Positions 36,872 to 45,893 of a DNA stretch of 64,000 nt are shown in pieces (positions within the stretch are counted from its first letter, which is position 1; every line of letters starts with the position of its first letter). Location of the stretch: NCBI RefSeq assembly GCF_013911645.1, contig NZ_JACESV010000005.1, positions 121,677-185,676 on the forward strand, read 5' to 3'. Both the position numbers and the translations under genes were made by a program. The notes under the pieces were generated by a model. That model ran no database searches and was not told the origin of the DNA. It saw only the letters and a list, made by a program, of their open reading frames with translations. Source of the stretch: Allomuricauda sp. Its GTDB lineage: Bacteria > Bacteroidota > Bacteroidia > Flavobacteriales > Flavobacteriaceae.

Positions 36872-37297
36872 ATGCCTACCATAATATTAAAAAGAAAGAG
36901 AGATTACATGATTATTTTCAGAGCTTTAAAAATATATATAAATAATGAATTTATAGATTATTTCGAACCAGATGAAAAGATCAAAAAATTTGAAATCGAA
37001 GAAGGCTCTAAACTGAAAATCAAGGTTGATTGGTGCTATTCCAACACCGTGGAAATTTCACATAGAGAAAATCAAAATGTTAATGAAGGTCACTCCTTTA
37101 TTATCTCTAGTCAAATCCATAATGGTTTATTTATACTAATATTCGGATGCTTTATAACAGGGAATTCTTTAATGATTTTAGATAAGATAAATCCATTTGC
37201 ATATCTAGCTCTTATTTCTCCAATAGCCATAATTGTTGGCTGGCAAATCTTTGGCAGAAACAATTATTTAAGGTTAACACGACTTAACCACAAATAG
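36872..37297 (+). CDS. Membrane protein with N-terminal PEGA-like beta domain, function unknown
   Basis: 141 aa. The first about 70 residues (LKRKRDYMIIFRALKIYIN then YFEPDEKIKKFEIEEGSKLKIKVDW) look like a small beta domain resembling PEGA-like modules of Bacteroidota. Two membrane helices follow (GLFILIFGCFITGNSLMIL and FAYLALISPIAIIVGWQIF). It lies 65 bases after the peptide gene and 11 bases before the next gene, in the export operon. It could be an immunity protein or an accessory export factor; no function is shown by sequence. Confidence 0.7.
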   Translation: MPTIILKRKRDYMIIFRALKIYINNEFIDYFEPDEKIKKFEIEEGSKLKIKVDWCYSNTVEISHRENQNVNEGHSFIISSQIHNGLFILIFGCFITGNSLMILDKINPFAYLALISPIAIIVGWQIFGRNNYLRLTRLNHK

Positions 37298-37308
37298 ATT
37301 TATAAATT

Positions 37309-37947
37309 ATGACAATAAGGAGTATTCTATATTTTTTGTTTTTAGTAATACTATCACTTAGTCTTGGTTTAATCTCCAAAACTCTATTAAATGGAGATAA
37401 TCTTTTGATTGAATCCTTATCCAACCATTACACCATTGAGCAAGTAGAGGAAATCATCAATTTTCAAAAAAAATGGGAGTTCACTTGGAGTATCTTGATT
37501 CCCGTGGTTTTGTTGATCAAAATTTCCATCATAGCTGCTATTTTGGACGCAGGGTGCTTTCTGTTTGACAAAACAGTAAAGTATAGCAAACTATTTCGTG
37601 TTGTATTAATTGGAGAGTTTATTTTTTTATTGCCAGCAGTAGTCAAAACACTTTGGTTTTATTTTTTTCAGCAGGACTACACGCTCGAAGACTTACAGTA
37701 TTTTTATCCTTTTTCCGCGTTGAACATTGTGGGTTATAAAGGATTGGATGTTTGGTGGATTTATCCGCTGCAAACCATCAATGTTTTTGAAATTGCCTAT
37801 TGGATTGTCCTAGCCTATCTTTTGGATAAAGCCCTAAAAACACCTAAAAAGCAAAATACAGGTCTTAAAATAGTGACAAGCAGTTATGGTGTTGGATTAT
37901 CCATTTGGGTTATTGGTATTATGTTCTTCACTTTAAACAATAGCTAA
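37309..37947 (+). CDS. Polytopic membrane protein of unknown function in the peptide operon
   Basis: 212 aa with about five membrane helices (ILYFLFLVILSLSLGLIS, TWSILIPVVLLIKISIIAAI, VVLIGEFIFLLPAVVKTLWF, INVFEIAYWIVLAYLLDKAL, VGLSIWVIGIMFFTL). No transporter or enzyme motif is visible; the single conserved-looking polar region is around residues 110-150. The stop is 3 bases before the thioredoxin-like gene, so they are co-translated. Candidate roles are peptide immunity or partnering the redox protein in the membrane; I do not recognise a family. Confidence 0.7.
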   Translation: MTIRSILYFLFLVILSLSLGLISKTLLNGDNLLIESLSNHYTIEQVEEIINFQKKWEFTWSILIPVVLLIKISIIAAILDAGCFLFDKTVKYSKLFRVVLIGEFIFLLPAVVKTLWFYFFQQDYTLEDLQYFYPFSALNIVGYKGLDVWWIYPLQTINVFEIAYWIVLAYLLDKALKTPKKQNTGLKIVTSSYGVGLSIWVIGIMFFTLNNS

Positions 37948-37950
37948 AAT

Positions 37951-38469
37951 ATGCGCAGGAAGAGATTAAAAACACTTGTCTTCTCCATTCTATTGACCCT
38001 TTTCATTTTTATAGGCAATAAAGTCGTAGACAAAATTCTTCAAAAACAGAAGTTCGAAAAAAGTATAAGCACCATTCCAGACTTTAATTTCAAAACAGTT
38101 AACGGCACAAGTTTCACTAAAAAGAATTTAAAATCGGGGACATCCACAGTATTCCTGTACTTTAATTCGGAATGTGATTTCTGCCAACACGAAGCTAAAA
38201 GCATAGCCGATGACCATCATTTGATTAAAAACGTCCAACTGGTATTCATATCTACCGAACCTATGGAACAGATCATCAATTTTTCAAAAGTTTATGCTCT
38301 AGATAAAAAGGCCAGTGTAATATTTGTCCAAGATGAGGCGAAACGTTTCACAAAAATATTCCAACCCTCTTCCATTCCCTTTAATTTAATCTACGACAAA
38401 GAACAGAAACTTTTAAAAACGCAAAAAGGGCAGTTAACCGTTCAAGGACTTCTCAAAATAATCAACTAG
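37951..38469 (+). CDS. Membrane-anchored thioredoxin-like protein
   Basis: 172 aa. An N-terminal anchor (TLVFSILLTLFIFIG) is followed by an AhpC/TlpA-type thioredoxin fold facing the periplasm. The active site is FNSECDFCQHE with a CxxC pair at Cys75 and Cys78, and SSIPFNLIYD supplies the cis-proline (Pro143). Its place between the membrane proteins and the exporter (8 bases to the next gene) suggests it acts on the exported peptide, whose core has exactly two Cys residues. Disulfide formation or reduction is equally possible from sequence. Confidence 0.85.
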   Translation: MRRKRLKTLVFSILLTLFIFIGNKVVDKILQKQKFEKSISTIPDFNFKTVNGTSFTKKNLKSGTSTVFLYFNSECDFCQHEAKSIADDHHLIKNVQLVFISTEPMEQIINFSKVYALDKKASVIFVQDEAKRFTKIFQPSSIPFNLIYDKEQKLLKTQKGQLTVQGLLKIIN

Positions 38470-38477
38470 CACATCCT

Positions 38478-40661
38478 ATGGGCAACAAATCCCGATCTTT
38501 CAGTCAAAAGAAAGCTAAGAAAACATTTGTTCTACAACACGACCAAAGCGATTGCGGAGTTGCCTGTTTATCATCTCTGATCAATTATTATGGTGGGAAT
38601 GGAGACTTAGAAAAACTTCGAAGATTAAGTGGAACCACAAGGCAGGGCACTACTTTACTCGGTCTTTACCAAGCTGCCAATCAGTTAGGGTTTTCGGCAG
38701 AAGGGAATGAAGCTGATTTAAAAGCCTTAATGGAACATCCAGAACCTGTAATATTGCATACCACTATTGAAAAAAGGTTGCAACATTACATAATATGCTA
38801 TGGATACTATAAAAATAAATTTATAATTGGCGATCCAGCTAGGGGCATTGTAACCTACACATCCGAAGAATTAGAAAAAATTTGGAAATCCAAAACATGT
38901 CTTACTCTTGCTCCTACTATAAAATTTGAGACAAAAGTTGATCAGCGTAGTGCGAAAAAGAAATGGTTTATTAATCTTTTAAAAAAAGATGTTAGACTCA
39001 TCAAATTTAGTGTGTTACTTGGGATAGGAATAGCTGTTTTGGGAATGGCCATGGCTATTTTTTCCCAAAAACTAATTGACGAAATATTACCATCCAAAGA
39101 TTTCAACAAATTAGTAACAGGTATTGTTTTGGTTGCGCTCTTATTACTCATTAAAATTGCCTTCACTTCTTTGCGCGATTATTTTTTGATAAAACAAACA
39201 AAGGATTTCAACAATAGAATTGTCAACCATTTTTATTCTGCCCTACTTAATCTCCCAAAATTGTTTTTTGACACTAGGAAGATAGGTGGACTGGTCAGCA
39301 GATTAAACGACACCGAACGTGTTCAAAGAGTTATTAAAATAATCGTGGGAAATGTAATCATCAATGCTTTAACAGCTTTGGTGTCTACTGTTTTTCTTTT
39401 TTATTATTCGTGGGAAACAGGATTTATAGCGTTATCCAGCCTACCCTTTTATTTTTTATTGGTGTATGGATTCAACAAACACATCATCCAAGCCCAAAAA
39501 AATGTAATGCAAGGTTATGCACTTAGCGAGAGTAACTATATTGCCTCAATGCAAGGAATCTCTGCCATTAAAAACAATAATAGGCAAAGATTCTTCCAGA
39601 AAATCAATAAAATTATTTATGGAAACTACCAAGACAAAACTTTTCATTTAGGAAAAATCAATATCCGTCTATCAATGTTATCAGGAATCTTTAGTATTCT
39701 CTTTCTGATTGGAGTCCTTACTTATACATCAATCCAAGTTTTTCATGATAATTTAAAGTTAGGTGAATTGATGGCAATATTGGGAATTTCAGGAAACCTT
39801 CTTCCCGCAGTAGCAAGTTTGGCATTAATCACAATACCTATCAACGAGGCCAAAGTTGCATTTAACAGAATGTACGAGTATGCTTCGATGAAAAAAGAAA
39901 ACAAGGGAGAAATTAAACTGGATTCATTTGAAAAGTTGGATATTAAAAATCTATCCTTTCGTTTTCCTGGCCGTAGCAAATTGCTAAAGGATATCAATCT
40001 TTCAGTTCACAAAAATGAATGTGTGGCCATTGTAGGTGAAAGTGGTTGTGGAAAAAGTACCTTGGCGCAGATACTTCAGAAATTCTATCTCAATGAAAGT
40101 GGAGCGGTCATCATCAACCATCGGTTAGATTTGCGGAATGTTTCCACTACCGATTGGCGAAACGTGATAGGTGTTGTTCCACAAGAAATCACAATTTTTT
40201 CTGGCAATGTACTGGATAACATCCTTTTGGGAAAGAAAGATAAGTTCGAAAACATAAAAAGATTTTGTGAGGATTATGGGTTCATCGATTTCATAAATGA
40301 ACTTCCCCAAGGCTATTCCACAATCTTAGGAGAAGAAGGGATTAACTTGTCCGGTGGACAAAAACAAATCATCGGTTTGATGAGGGCCCTGTATCATAAA
40401 CCTCAACTTTTAATCTTGGATGAACCTACATCCGCAATGGACAGAACAACCGAAAAATTTGTCCTAGCACTATTGAAACAACTGAAACCCAAACTGACTA
40501 TCATCCTTATATCACACAGAATCCATTCTTTGCCAAAAATTGCCGATAAAATCTATATTATCGAAAACCTAACTATTTCAAACTTTGGCACTCACCAAAA
40601 ATTGATGCAATCACATAATTTTTACAGCACTTTTTGGTCAGAGTTGGAAACTTATAGCTAG
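38478..40661 (+). CDS. C39-peptidase-containing ABC exporter (PCAT)
   Basis: 727 aa, typical for the family. The C39 protease (residues 1-145) has the oxyanion Gln20, catalytic Cys26 (SDCGVACL), His103 (LQHYIICYGY) and Asp119 (GDPARG). The membrane domain (about 170-465) has six helices. The ATPase has Walker A GESGCGKST (520-528), signature LSGGQKQ (624-630), Walker B LLILDEPT and the ISHR switch. Known: such transporters cut double-glycine leaders and export the peptide across the inner membrane. The cognate substrate is the 62-aa precursor in the same operon. No HlyD adaptor or outer membrane factor is encoded nearby, so outer membrane crossing is unexplained. Confidence 0.95.
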   Translation: MGNKSRSFSQKKAKKTFVLQHDQSDCGVACLSSLINYYGGNGDLEKLRRLSGTTRQGTTLLGLYQAANQLGFSAEGNEADLKALMEHPEPVILHTTIEKRLQHYIICYGYYKNKFIIGDPARGIVTYTSEELEKIWKSKTCLTLAPTIKFETKVDQRSAKKKWFINLLKKDVRLIKFSVLLGIGIAVLGMAMAIFSQKLIDEILPSKDFNKLVTGIVLVALLLLIKIAFTSLRDYFLIKQTKDFNNRIVNHFYSALLNLPKLFFDTRKIGGLVSRLNDTERVQRVIKIIVGNVIINALTALVSTVFLFYYSWETGFIALSSLPFYFLLVYGFNKHIIQAQKNVMQGYALSESNYIASMQGISAIKNNNRQRFFQKINKIIYGNYQDKTFHLGKINIRLSMLSGIFSILFLIGVLTYTSIQVFHDNLKLGELMAILGISGNLLPAVASLALITIPINEAKVAFNRMYEYASMKKENKGEIKLDSFEKLDIKNLSFRFPGRSKLLKDINLSVHKNECVAIVGESGCGKSTLAQILQKFYLNESGAVIINHRLDLRNVSTTDWRNVIGVVPQEITIFSGNVLDNILLGKKDKFENIKRFCEDYGFIDFINELPQGYSTILGEEGINLSGGQKQIIGLMRALYHKPQLLILDEPTSAMDRTTEKFVLALLKQLKPKLTIILISHRIHSLPKIADKIYIIENLTISNFGTHQKLMQSHNFYSTFWSELETYS

Positions 40662-40669
40662 ATATTCCT

Positions 40670-42340
40670 TTACTCCAACACCTCCCCAATCGGCTGTCCC
40701 GTAGTTCCACTTGGGAATGCAATACCCAACAGAGCTGCAAGAGTCGGGGCAATATCGGGTATTTCGGTACGGTTTACGGTACTACCCTGTTTAATACCCT
40801 TTCCGTAAAGCAACAAAGGCACATGAGTGTCATATATTTGAGCTGAACCATGAGTGGAACCTGTTCTGCTGTACGAAATGTACCCCACATTTGGCACAAT
40901 AAGCACATCGCCCGAACGCTTTTGGTTATAACCGTTCTGCAAAATGTAAGGTATGCCTTCCGTGTATTCGTTTGCCCACATTTGATGGGCCGTGTACACT
41001 TGACCTATCCCTTCGTAGGACAATAGTTCTTTGGCAATATCCTCTTGGGCATCATCAAGGTCTATGTCTAAATTGGTCAAAATCTTATGGTCCAAAAACA
41101 ATTGGTAATTGGAAAGGTCTCGCACCACATCCGTTGTCCCATATTTATACTGAAGAAATTCGGCAAACTTTGTTTGCGTACCCTTCATATCCAAATAACC
41201 TGCTGGAATCTTGGAATCCATCAAGTATGAAGGCACATTAATGGCTGCGTGGTCGGCAGTCAAGAAAACGGTATACTCATCTTTACCTACTTTTTCATCC
41301 AAAGTTGAAAAAATACGGGCCAAATCTTGATCCAGTCTTATGTAGGTATCTTCCACCTCTTTGGAATTAACTCCATAAAAATGCCCCACATAATCGGTAC
41401 TGGAAAAACTAATGGCCAAGAAGTCCGTAATGGTATCGGCCCCTAAATCCTCGCCTTCCAAAGCAGCCAAGGCAAAATCTGCAGTGATGCTGTTTCCGTA
41501 CGGCGTAGCACGCAACAAACCAAACTGACCGTTGGCATCCCACAAGTTGGGTATATCGTGCGGGAAGGTGTTACTTGTCTCCCCTTTTTGCAAACCTTCA
41601 TAATTATTGGCATCCAAACCACTTTCCACATAAGTTTCAATGGGTTTTAGGGTGTTCCAAGGTTTTTTATAGGCTTCAACCGCGTCTGAATTGTTGAAAT
41701 CGGTCACCCATTGCGGTAAGGTTTCCATGTAGTAGGAACTGGTAATCCAGTTTCCCGTTGCCCCACCTTCAAACCAATAGGCTGCATTGGCTGCGTGACC
41801 CGCAGGTAAAATAGCGCCTCTATCTTTTAGTGCCACGCCAATTACCTTTCCTCTTTTTTGAGTGTGCAAGCGCAACTGATCGGTAATGGTGGTTGTAAGC
41901 ATCCTGTGGGGGGACATTTGCCCTGCATCGGAGGTAGTTCCTACGGATGTGTAACTATCATCCCCTGCACAATACACGTCTTGCCCAGACTCCTTATCGA
42001 ACCAATCATTGCCAATAATACCATGCATGGAAGGTGTTGTACCGGTATAAACCGATGCATGACCGGGCCCAGTACTTGTTGGAGCATAGTTAAAATGGTT
42101 GTTTTTACAATTAAAACCCTCGTTCACCAATCTTTTAAACCCTCCTTCTCCATATTGGTTCCAAAAACGGGTAAGGTAATCGTACCGCATTTGATCCACT
42201 ACAATACCTACGACCAATTTTGGTGTTTGGGCAATGGGTTTGGGCTGTACTTCAGCATCGTTCTTTTTTCTTCGTTGTCCGTATGAAATACTGATGATGC
42301 ACAATGCTAAGATGGAAACTATAAGGTTGGTCTTTTTCAT
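40670..42340 (-). CDS. pafA: PafA-type alkaline phosphatase
   Basis: 556 aa with a signal peptide (LIVSILALCIISISYG). The first metal-binding Asp is in GIVVDQMRYDYL (Asp49). The catalytic Thr88 lies in NYAPTSTGPGHASVYTG, the Thr-type nucleophile of the PafA group, and IGNDWFDKESG, SSTDYVGHFYG, VFLTADHAA and TGSTHGSAQIYDTHVPLL supply further metal and substrate residues. Known: broad, calcium-activated periplasmic phosphomonoesterase that is active even when phosphate is present. It converges on the ABC exporter gene with 8 bases between stops. Confidence 0.92.
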   Translation of the reverse strand: MKKTNLIVSILALCIISISYGQRRKKNDAEVQPKPIAQTPKLVVGIVVDQMRYDYLTRFWNQYGEGGFKRLVNEGFNCKNNHFNYAPTSTGPGHASVYTGTTPSMHGIIGNDWFDKESGQDVYCAGDDSYTSVGTTSDAGQMSPHRMLTTTITDQLRLHTQKRGKVIGVALKDRGAILPAGHAANAAYWFEGGATGNWITSSYYMETLPQWVTDFNNSDAVEAYKKPWNTLKPIETYVESGLDANNYEGLQKGETSNTFPHDIPNLWDANGQFGLLRATPYGNSITADFALAALEGEDLGADTITDFLAISFSSTDYVGHFYGVNSKEVEDTYIRLDQDLARIFSTLDEKVGKDEYTVFLTADHAAINVPSYLMDSKIPAGYLDMKGTQTKFAEFLQYKYGTTDVVRDLSNYQLFLDHKILTNLDIDLDDAQEDIAKELLSYEGIGQVYTAHQMWANEYTEGIPYILQNGYNQKRSGDVLIVPNVGYISYSRTGSTHGSAQIYDTHVPLLLYGKGIKQGSTVNRTEIPDIAPTLAALLGIAFPSGTTGQPIGEVLE

Positions 42341-42457
42341 GGTATGGATTTAATCAAATAACAGCAAAACTATTGATTTCTGTCGTTTAAAAATTTAAAT
42401 GAAGGTTAAATGCTGCACAATATTCTTATTTTTATCAACTCAAGTCCAAAAAAACGC

Positions 42458-43195
42458 ATGAAATACCTAGAAGCGATCGGGAAATACTTCATCATGATTT
42501 GGGAAGTATTTAAAAAACCTACCAAGTGGCGCATTATGAAAACCTTGATCTTCAAGGAAATTGATGAGCTTATCTATGGCGCCATGGGCATCATTATATT
42601 CATCTCATTTTTTATAGGTGGAGTTGTTACCATACAAACTGCCCTGAACCTAACCAATCCTCTTTTACCGAAAAGTCTTATTGGATTTGCAGCAAGGCAA
42701 TCCGTTATATTAGAGTTTGCACCTACCTTTACCTCCATTATAATGGCAGGGAAAGTAGGCTCATACATAACATCGAGTATAGGCACCATGAGGGTGACCG
42801 AACAAATTGATGCCCTCGAAGTAATGGGAATAAACTCTTTGAACTATCTGGTTTTTCCTAAGATTGTGGCCACCATGTTGTATCCCTTTGCGGTTGCAAT
42901 TTCAATGTTCGTTGGTATTTTGGGAGGATGGGTAGCAGCTGTATTTGGAGGTTTTGCTCCGAGTGGCGATTTTATTCAGGGACTACAAATGGATTTTGAT
43001 TCGTACCATGTAACCTATGCGCTAATAAAATCGGTAGTTTTTGCCTTTGTGATTGCCACTGTTCCCTCTTTCCATGGTTTTTACATGACCGGCGGCGCTT
43101 TGGATGTAGGAAAGGCCAGCACCACATCCTTTGTTTGGACGAGTGTTGTTATTATTATTGTGAATTACATTTTAACACAATTGTTATTAGGCTAA
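42458..43195 (+). CDS. mlaE: MlaE family lipid-transport ABC permease
   Basis: 245 aa from the ATG at 42458 (MKYLEAIGKYFIMIWEVF); an in-frame ATG at 42410 adds a non-conserved tail. It has the MlaE permease pattern with about five helices and the conserved FAPTFTSIIMAGKVGSYITS and ALEVMGINSLNYLVFPK blocks. It acts with MlaF in transport of phospholipid between the membranes. Its stop overlaps the MlaF start (TAATG). The MlaD substrate-binding gene is not downstream and must lie elsewhere. Confidence 0.92.
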   Translation: MKYLEAIGKYFIMIWEVFKKPTKWRIMKTLIFKEIDELIYGAMGIIIFISFFIGGVVTIQTALNLTNPLLPKSLIGFAARQSVILEFAPTFTSIIMAGKVGSYITSSIGTMRVTEQIDALEVMGINSLNYLVFPKIVATMLYPFAVAISMFVGILGGWVAAVFGGFAPSGDFIQGLQMDFDSYHVTYALIKSVVFAFVIATVPSFHGFYMTGGALDVGKASTTSFVWTSVVIIIVNYILTQLLLG

Positions 43196-43962
43196 TGATC
43201 GAAGTAGAGAACATACATAAATCTTTTGGGGACAACCATGTTCTAAAAGGAATTTCCACACGTTTTGATAAAGGCAAGACCAACCTAATCATTGGACAGA
43301 GTGGTTCGGGAAAAACAGTATTTCTTAAATGTCTGTTGGGACTTTTTGAGCCTGATGAAGGTAACATTTATTACAATGGTCAATGCTATTCCGAACTTTC
43401 GGCAAAAGAAAAAAGGAATCTAAGGCAAGAAATGGGCATGGTTTTCCAAGGAAGTGCCCTTTTTGATTCTATGACAGTGGAAGGCAATGTGATGTTCCCC
43501 TTGGATATGTTCACCAACCAATCACTATCCGAAAAACAGGATAGGGTAGACTTTGTTCTAAAGCGTGTTAACTTGGTAGATGCCCACAAAAGGCTACCCG
43601 CAGAAATTTCTGGGGGAATGCAAAAAAGAGTGGCCATTGCACGGGCCATTGTAATGAATCCCAAATATTTGTTCTGCGACGAACCCAACTCCGGACTTGA
43701 TCCAAAAACAGCTATTTTGATTGATAACCTTATCCATGAGATTACTCAGGAATACGACATTACTACGGTAATCAACACCCACGATATGAACTCTGTGATG
43801 GAAATCGGGGAAAAAATAATCTTCTTAAAAAACGGGCATAAAGAATGGGAAGGCACAAACAGGGAAATCTTTAAAACCGACAATGAAGCCGTAACTGATT
43901 TTGTCTACTCTTCGGAGCTCTTTAAAAAGGTTCGACAAATGTATATTGAAGAACGGAATTGA
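43195..43962 (+). CDS. mlaF: MlaF family ABC transporter ATPase
   Basis: 255 aa from the ATG at 43195; an upstream frame overlapping mlaE is not the start. Walker A is GQSGSGKTVFLK, signature ISGGMQKRVAIAR, Walker B YLFCDEPNSGLDP and the switch NTHDMNSVME. The ISGGM variant and NSGLDP are typical of Mla/Mce ATPases. It powers the MlaE permease encoded just upstream with a 1-base overlap. Confidence 0.93.
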   Translation: MIEVENIHKSFGDNHVLKGISTRFDKGKTNLIIGQSGSGKTVFLKCLLGLFEPDEGNIYYNGQCYSELSAKEKRNLRQEMGMVFQGSALFDSMTVEGNVMFPLDMFTNQSLSEKQDRVDFVLKRVNLVDAHKRLPAEISGGMQKRVAIARAIVMNPKYLFCDEPNSGLDPKTAILIDNLIHEITQEYDITTVINTHDMNSVMEIGEKIIFLKNGHKEWEGTNREIFKTDNEAVTDFVYSSELFKKVRQMYIEERN

Positions 43963-43975
43963 TGCTTTGTTCTTA

Positions 43976-44055
43976 GGTTATTCAGTTCTTAGGTTATTCA
44001 GTTATTGGGTTATTCAGTTATTGGGTTATTCAGTTATTGGGTTATTCAGTTATTG
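43976..44055. repeat. 16-bp tandem repeat (GGTTATTCAGTTATTG), five copies
   Basis: Four identical units (43992-44007, 44008-44023, 44024-44039, 44040-44055) follow one variant unit (43976-43991). It begins 14 bases after the mlaF stop. Confidence 0.9.
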
Positions 44056-44432
44056 GGTCATTGGAATTTGTGATGATAATTCAATAAGGAATGTGCATAC
44101 TGACTTTCGACAAGTTCAAATTCAAGGGTTAAATTCCAAAAACCAAGCCCCAAATTCCAAAATCAAAGACAGGAGTTATTACTGACTGCATACTGCAAAC
44201 TGCCCACCGACTTCCGACTTCCAACAAGTTCAAAATCAAGCATCAAGTTCAAGAACAGAAAAATTCGTAATGATTCGGGAAATTTGTGTCAAAAGGAAAA
44301 TAGAACAAAGAGAAGAGAACCAAGACCCGAGTTAGGAGTTACGAAATTCTTGAGTTACTGCCAACTGCCTTCGTGCTTCGAGCATCCGACATCCGACATC
44401 CGACATCCGACATCCAACTTCTAAAATAAAAA
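44056..44432. repeat. Low-complexity intergenic repeat tract
   Basis: About 375 bases with no gene. It is made of CAAGTTCAAA, CCAAGCCCCAAATTCC, GACTTCCGACTTCC and a 7-bp tandem (CATCCGA, about four to five copies at 44383-44415). It resembles the tracts at 33.5 and 34.9 kb and shares the phrases CTGCATACTGC and AATTCGTAATGATTCGG with them only loosely. Confidence 0.8.
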
Positions 44433-45890
44433 CTACTCCACTTCCTTAATTACAAGGGTTGTGTCCTGAAGCCTCAATTTTAACCATGCGAGCATTTTTT
44501 TGGTATCCTTCCCTTTTTGTTCGGAACTTATCCCATTTTTCCAATCCACCTCAAAAACCGGAACTGTGTCCATTTTTTTAAAATCAGTACGTACCTGATA
44601 GGAAAAACCAAGTGCTTCAATATTTTCGTAATTAGCTTTGGCCTCTGCACTAATCTCTTGGAAAGGCACCTGTTTTCCTATATTTTTAGTTAAAGTGGTC
44701 AATTCTTCTTCGAGCATTCGGATTTGCTCATCCTTGTTCAGCAATTCTGCCTTGTTCTTCTCGTACAACTCACTTACGTAGTTGAACTTTTCCTCTGAAT
44801 CATCTTGCCCTCCCTGAATTATATGTAGCTCGGCATTTTTAAGTCGGTTATATTCATTTTTTTGGGTTCGCCATGTATTCACCACATTTTCAGGAACCGA
44901 TTCATCGCCCATAAACACAACTTCTATCATTGAGGTTCCATCATCCACATATTCCAATTTGGTAAGGTTATCCACATATCTTCCGGCACCATTAAACTGG
45001 TACACTTCCACGGTATCTTGTAAAAAACTTTGTGCCTGTTTCATAAAAAGTGATTCTTGGAATACCTTATAAAAGGTAAATCCTGCAGGTATCATCACCA
45101 AAATTCCTGTAATGGAAGCCAATCGGGCAATTAGTCTTCTGCGCTGCGAGTTGGCGTAGCGCACCATGGGAAACCGCAAAAACTTGATGACCAAAAAAGT
45201 GGCCAGACCAATAAAAATGGTATTGATGGTAAATAAGTACATCGCCCCAGCCGCATACCAGGGTTTACCAATGGCCAGACCAAAACCTACCGTACAAAGA
45301 GGTGGCATCAAAGCTGTTGCAATGGCCACACCAAATATAACACTGGCAATGGTGCCTTTTTTGGCCCGTGCGATCACAAGGGCAAGCCCACCAAAAAATG
45401 CAATCAGCACATCCCGGATATCCGGCTTGGTCCGTGCCAAAAGTTCGGACGATTCATCACGAAGCGGAAAAAGATAGAAGAACAAAAAAGCAGTGATGAC
45501 ACTTAAAACCACCATCACGGCAAAATTTTTGAGCGATCGTCGCAACGTATCAATATCATTTATGGCCAAGGACATCCCCATTCCCAAAATAGGGCCCATT
45601 AACGGGGAAATTAACATGGCTCCGATCACCACAGCGGTTGAGTTGGCATTTAATCCAACGGAAGCAATAAAGATGGAACATATCAAAATCCAAGAGGTGT
45701 GCCCCTTGAAAGGAATATCGGCAATAATGGATTCTTTGGTAGCGGCTGGATCGGTATTGGAACGAATTTCCAACAAATCCGAAAGAAACTTCCGCATACT
45801 GCCCAAAAGTCCCTTAAAGTCCTTTTTTACTTCATCTCCGCTGTCCTGAGGTGGAGATGTTTCCTTATCTTTATTTTGATCTTCACTCAT
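44433..45890 (-). CDS. DUF389 membrane protein
   Basis: 485 aa. An acidic N-terminal tail (residues 1-45) is followed by about six membrane helices with the DUF389 blocks SVGLNANSTAVVIGAMLISP, LMGPILGMGMSLAIND, SVIFGVAIATALMPPLCTVG and FGLAIGKPWYAAGAMYLFTIN. The C-terminal about 200 residues are soluble with a predicted coiled coil (residues about 365-405). The function of DUF389 proteins is not settled. It follows manC closely on the same strand (3 bases), so they are co-transcribed. Confidence 0.88.
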   Translation of the reverse strand: MSEDQNKDKETSPPQDSGDEVKKDFKGLLGSMRKFLSDLLEIRSNTDPAATKESIIADIPFKGHTSWILICSIFIASVGLNANSTAVVIGAMLISPLMGPILGMGMSLAINDIDTLRRSLKNFAVMVVLSVITAFLFFYLFPLRDESSELLARTKPDIRDVLIAFFGGLALVIARAKKGTIASVIFGVAIATALMPPLCTVGFGLAIGKPWYAAGAMYLFTINTIFIGLATFLVIKFLRFPMVRYANSQRRRLIARLASITGILVMIPAGFTFYKVFQESLFMKQAQSFLQDTVEVYQFNGAGRYVDNLTKLEYVDDGTSMIEVVFMGDESVPENVVNTWRTQKNEYNRLKNAELHIIQGGQDDSEEKFNYVSELYEKNKAELLNKDEQIRMLEEELTTLTKNIGKQVPFQEISAEAKANYENIEALGFSYQVRTDFKKMDTVPVFEVDWKNGISSEQKGKDTKKMLAWLKLRLQDTTLVIKEVE

Positions 45891-45893
45891 CTA

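Noticed and set aside
43901..44185. 94-codon frame running from mlaF into the tandem repeat
   Set aside because: It overlaps the end of mlaF in another frame and is mostly 16-bp repeat translated as low-complexity hydrophobic sequence.
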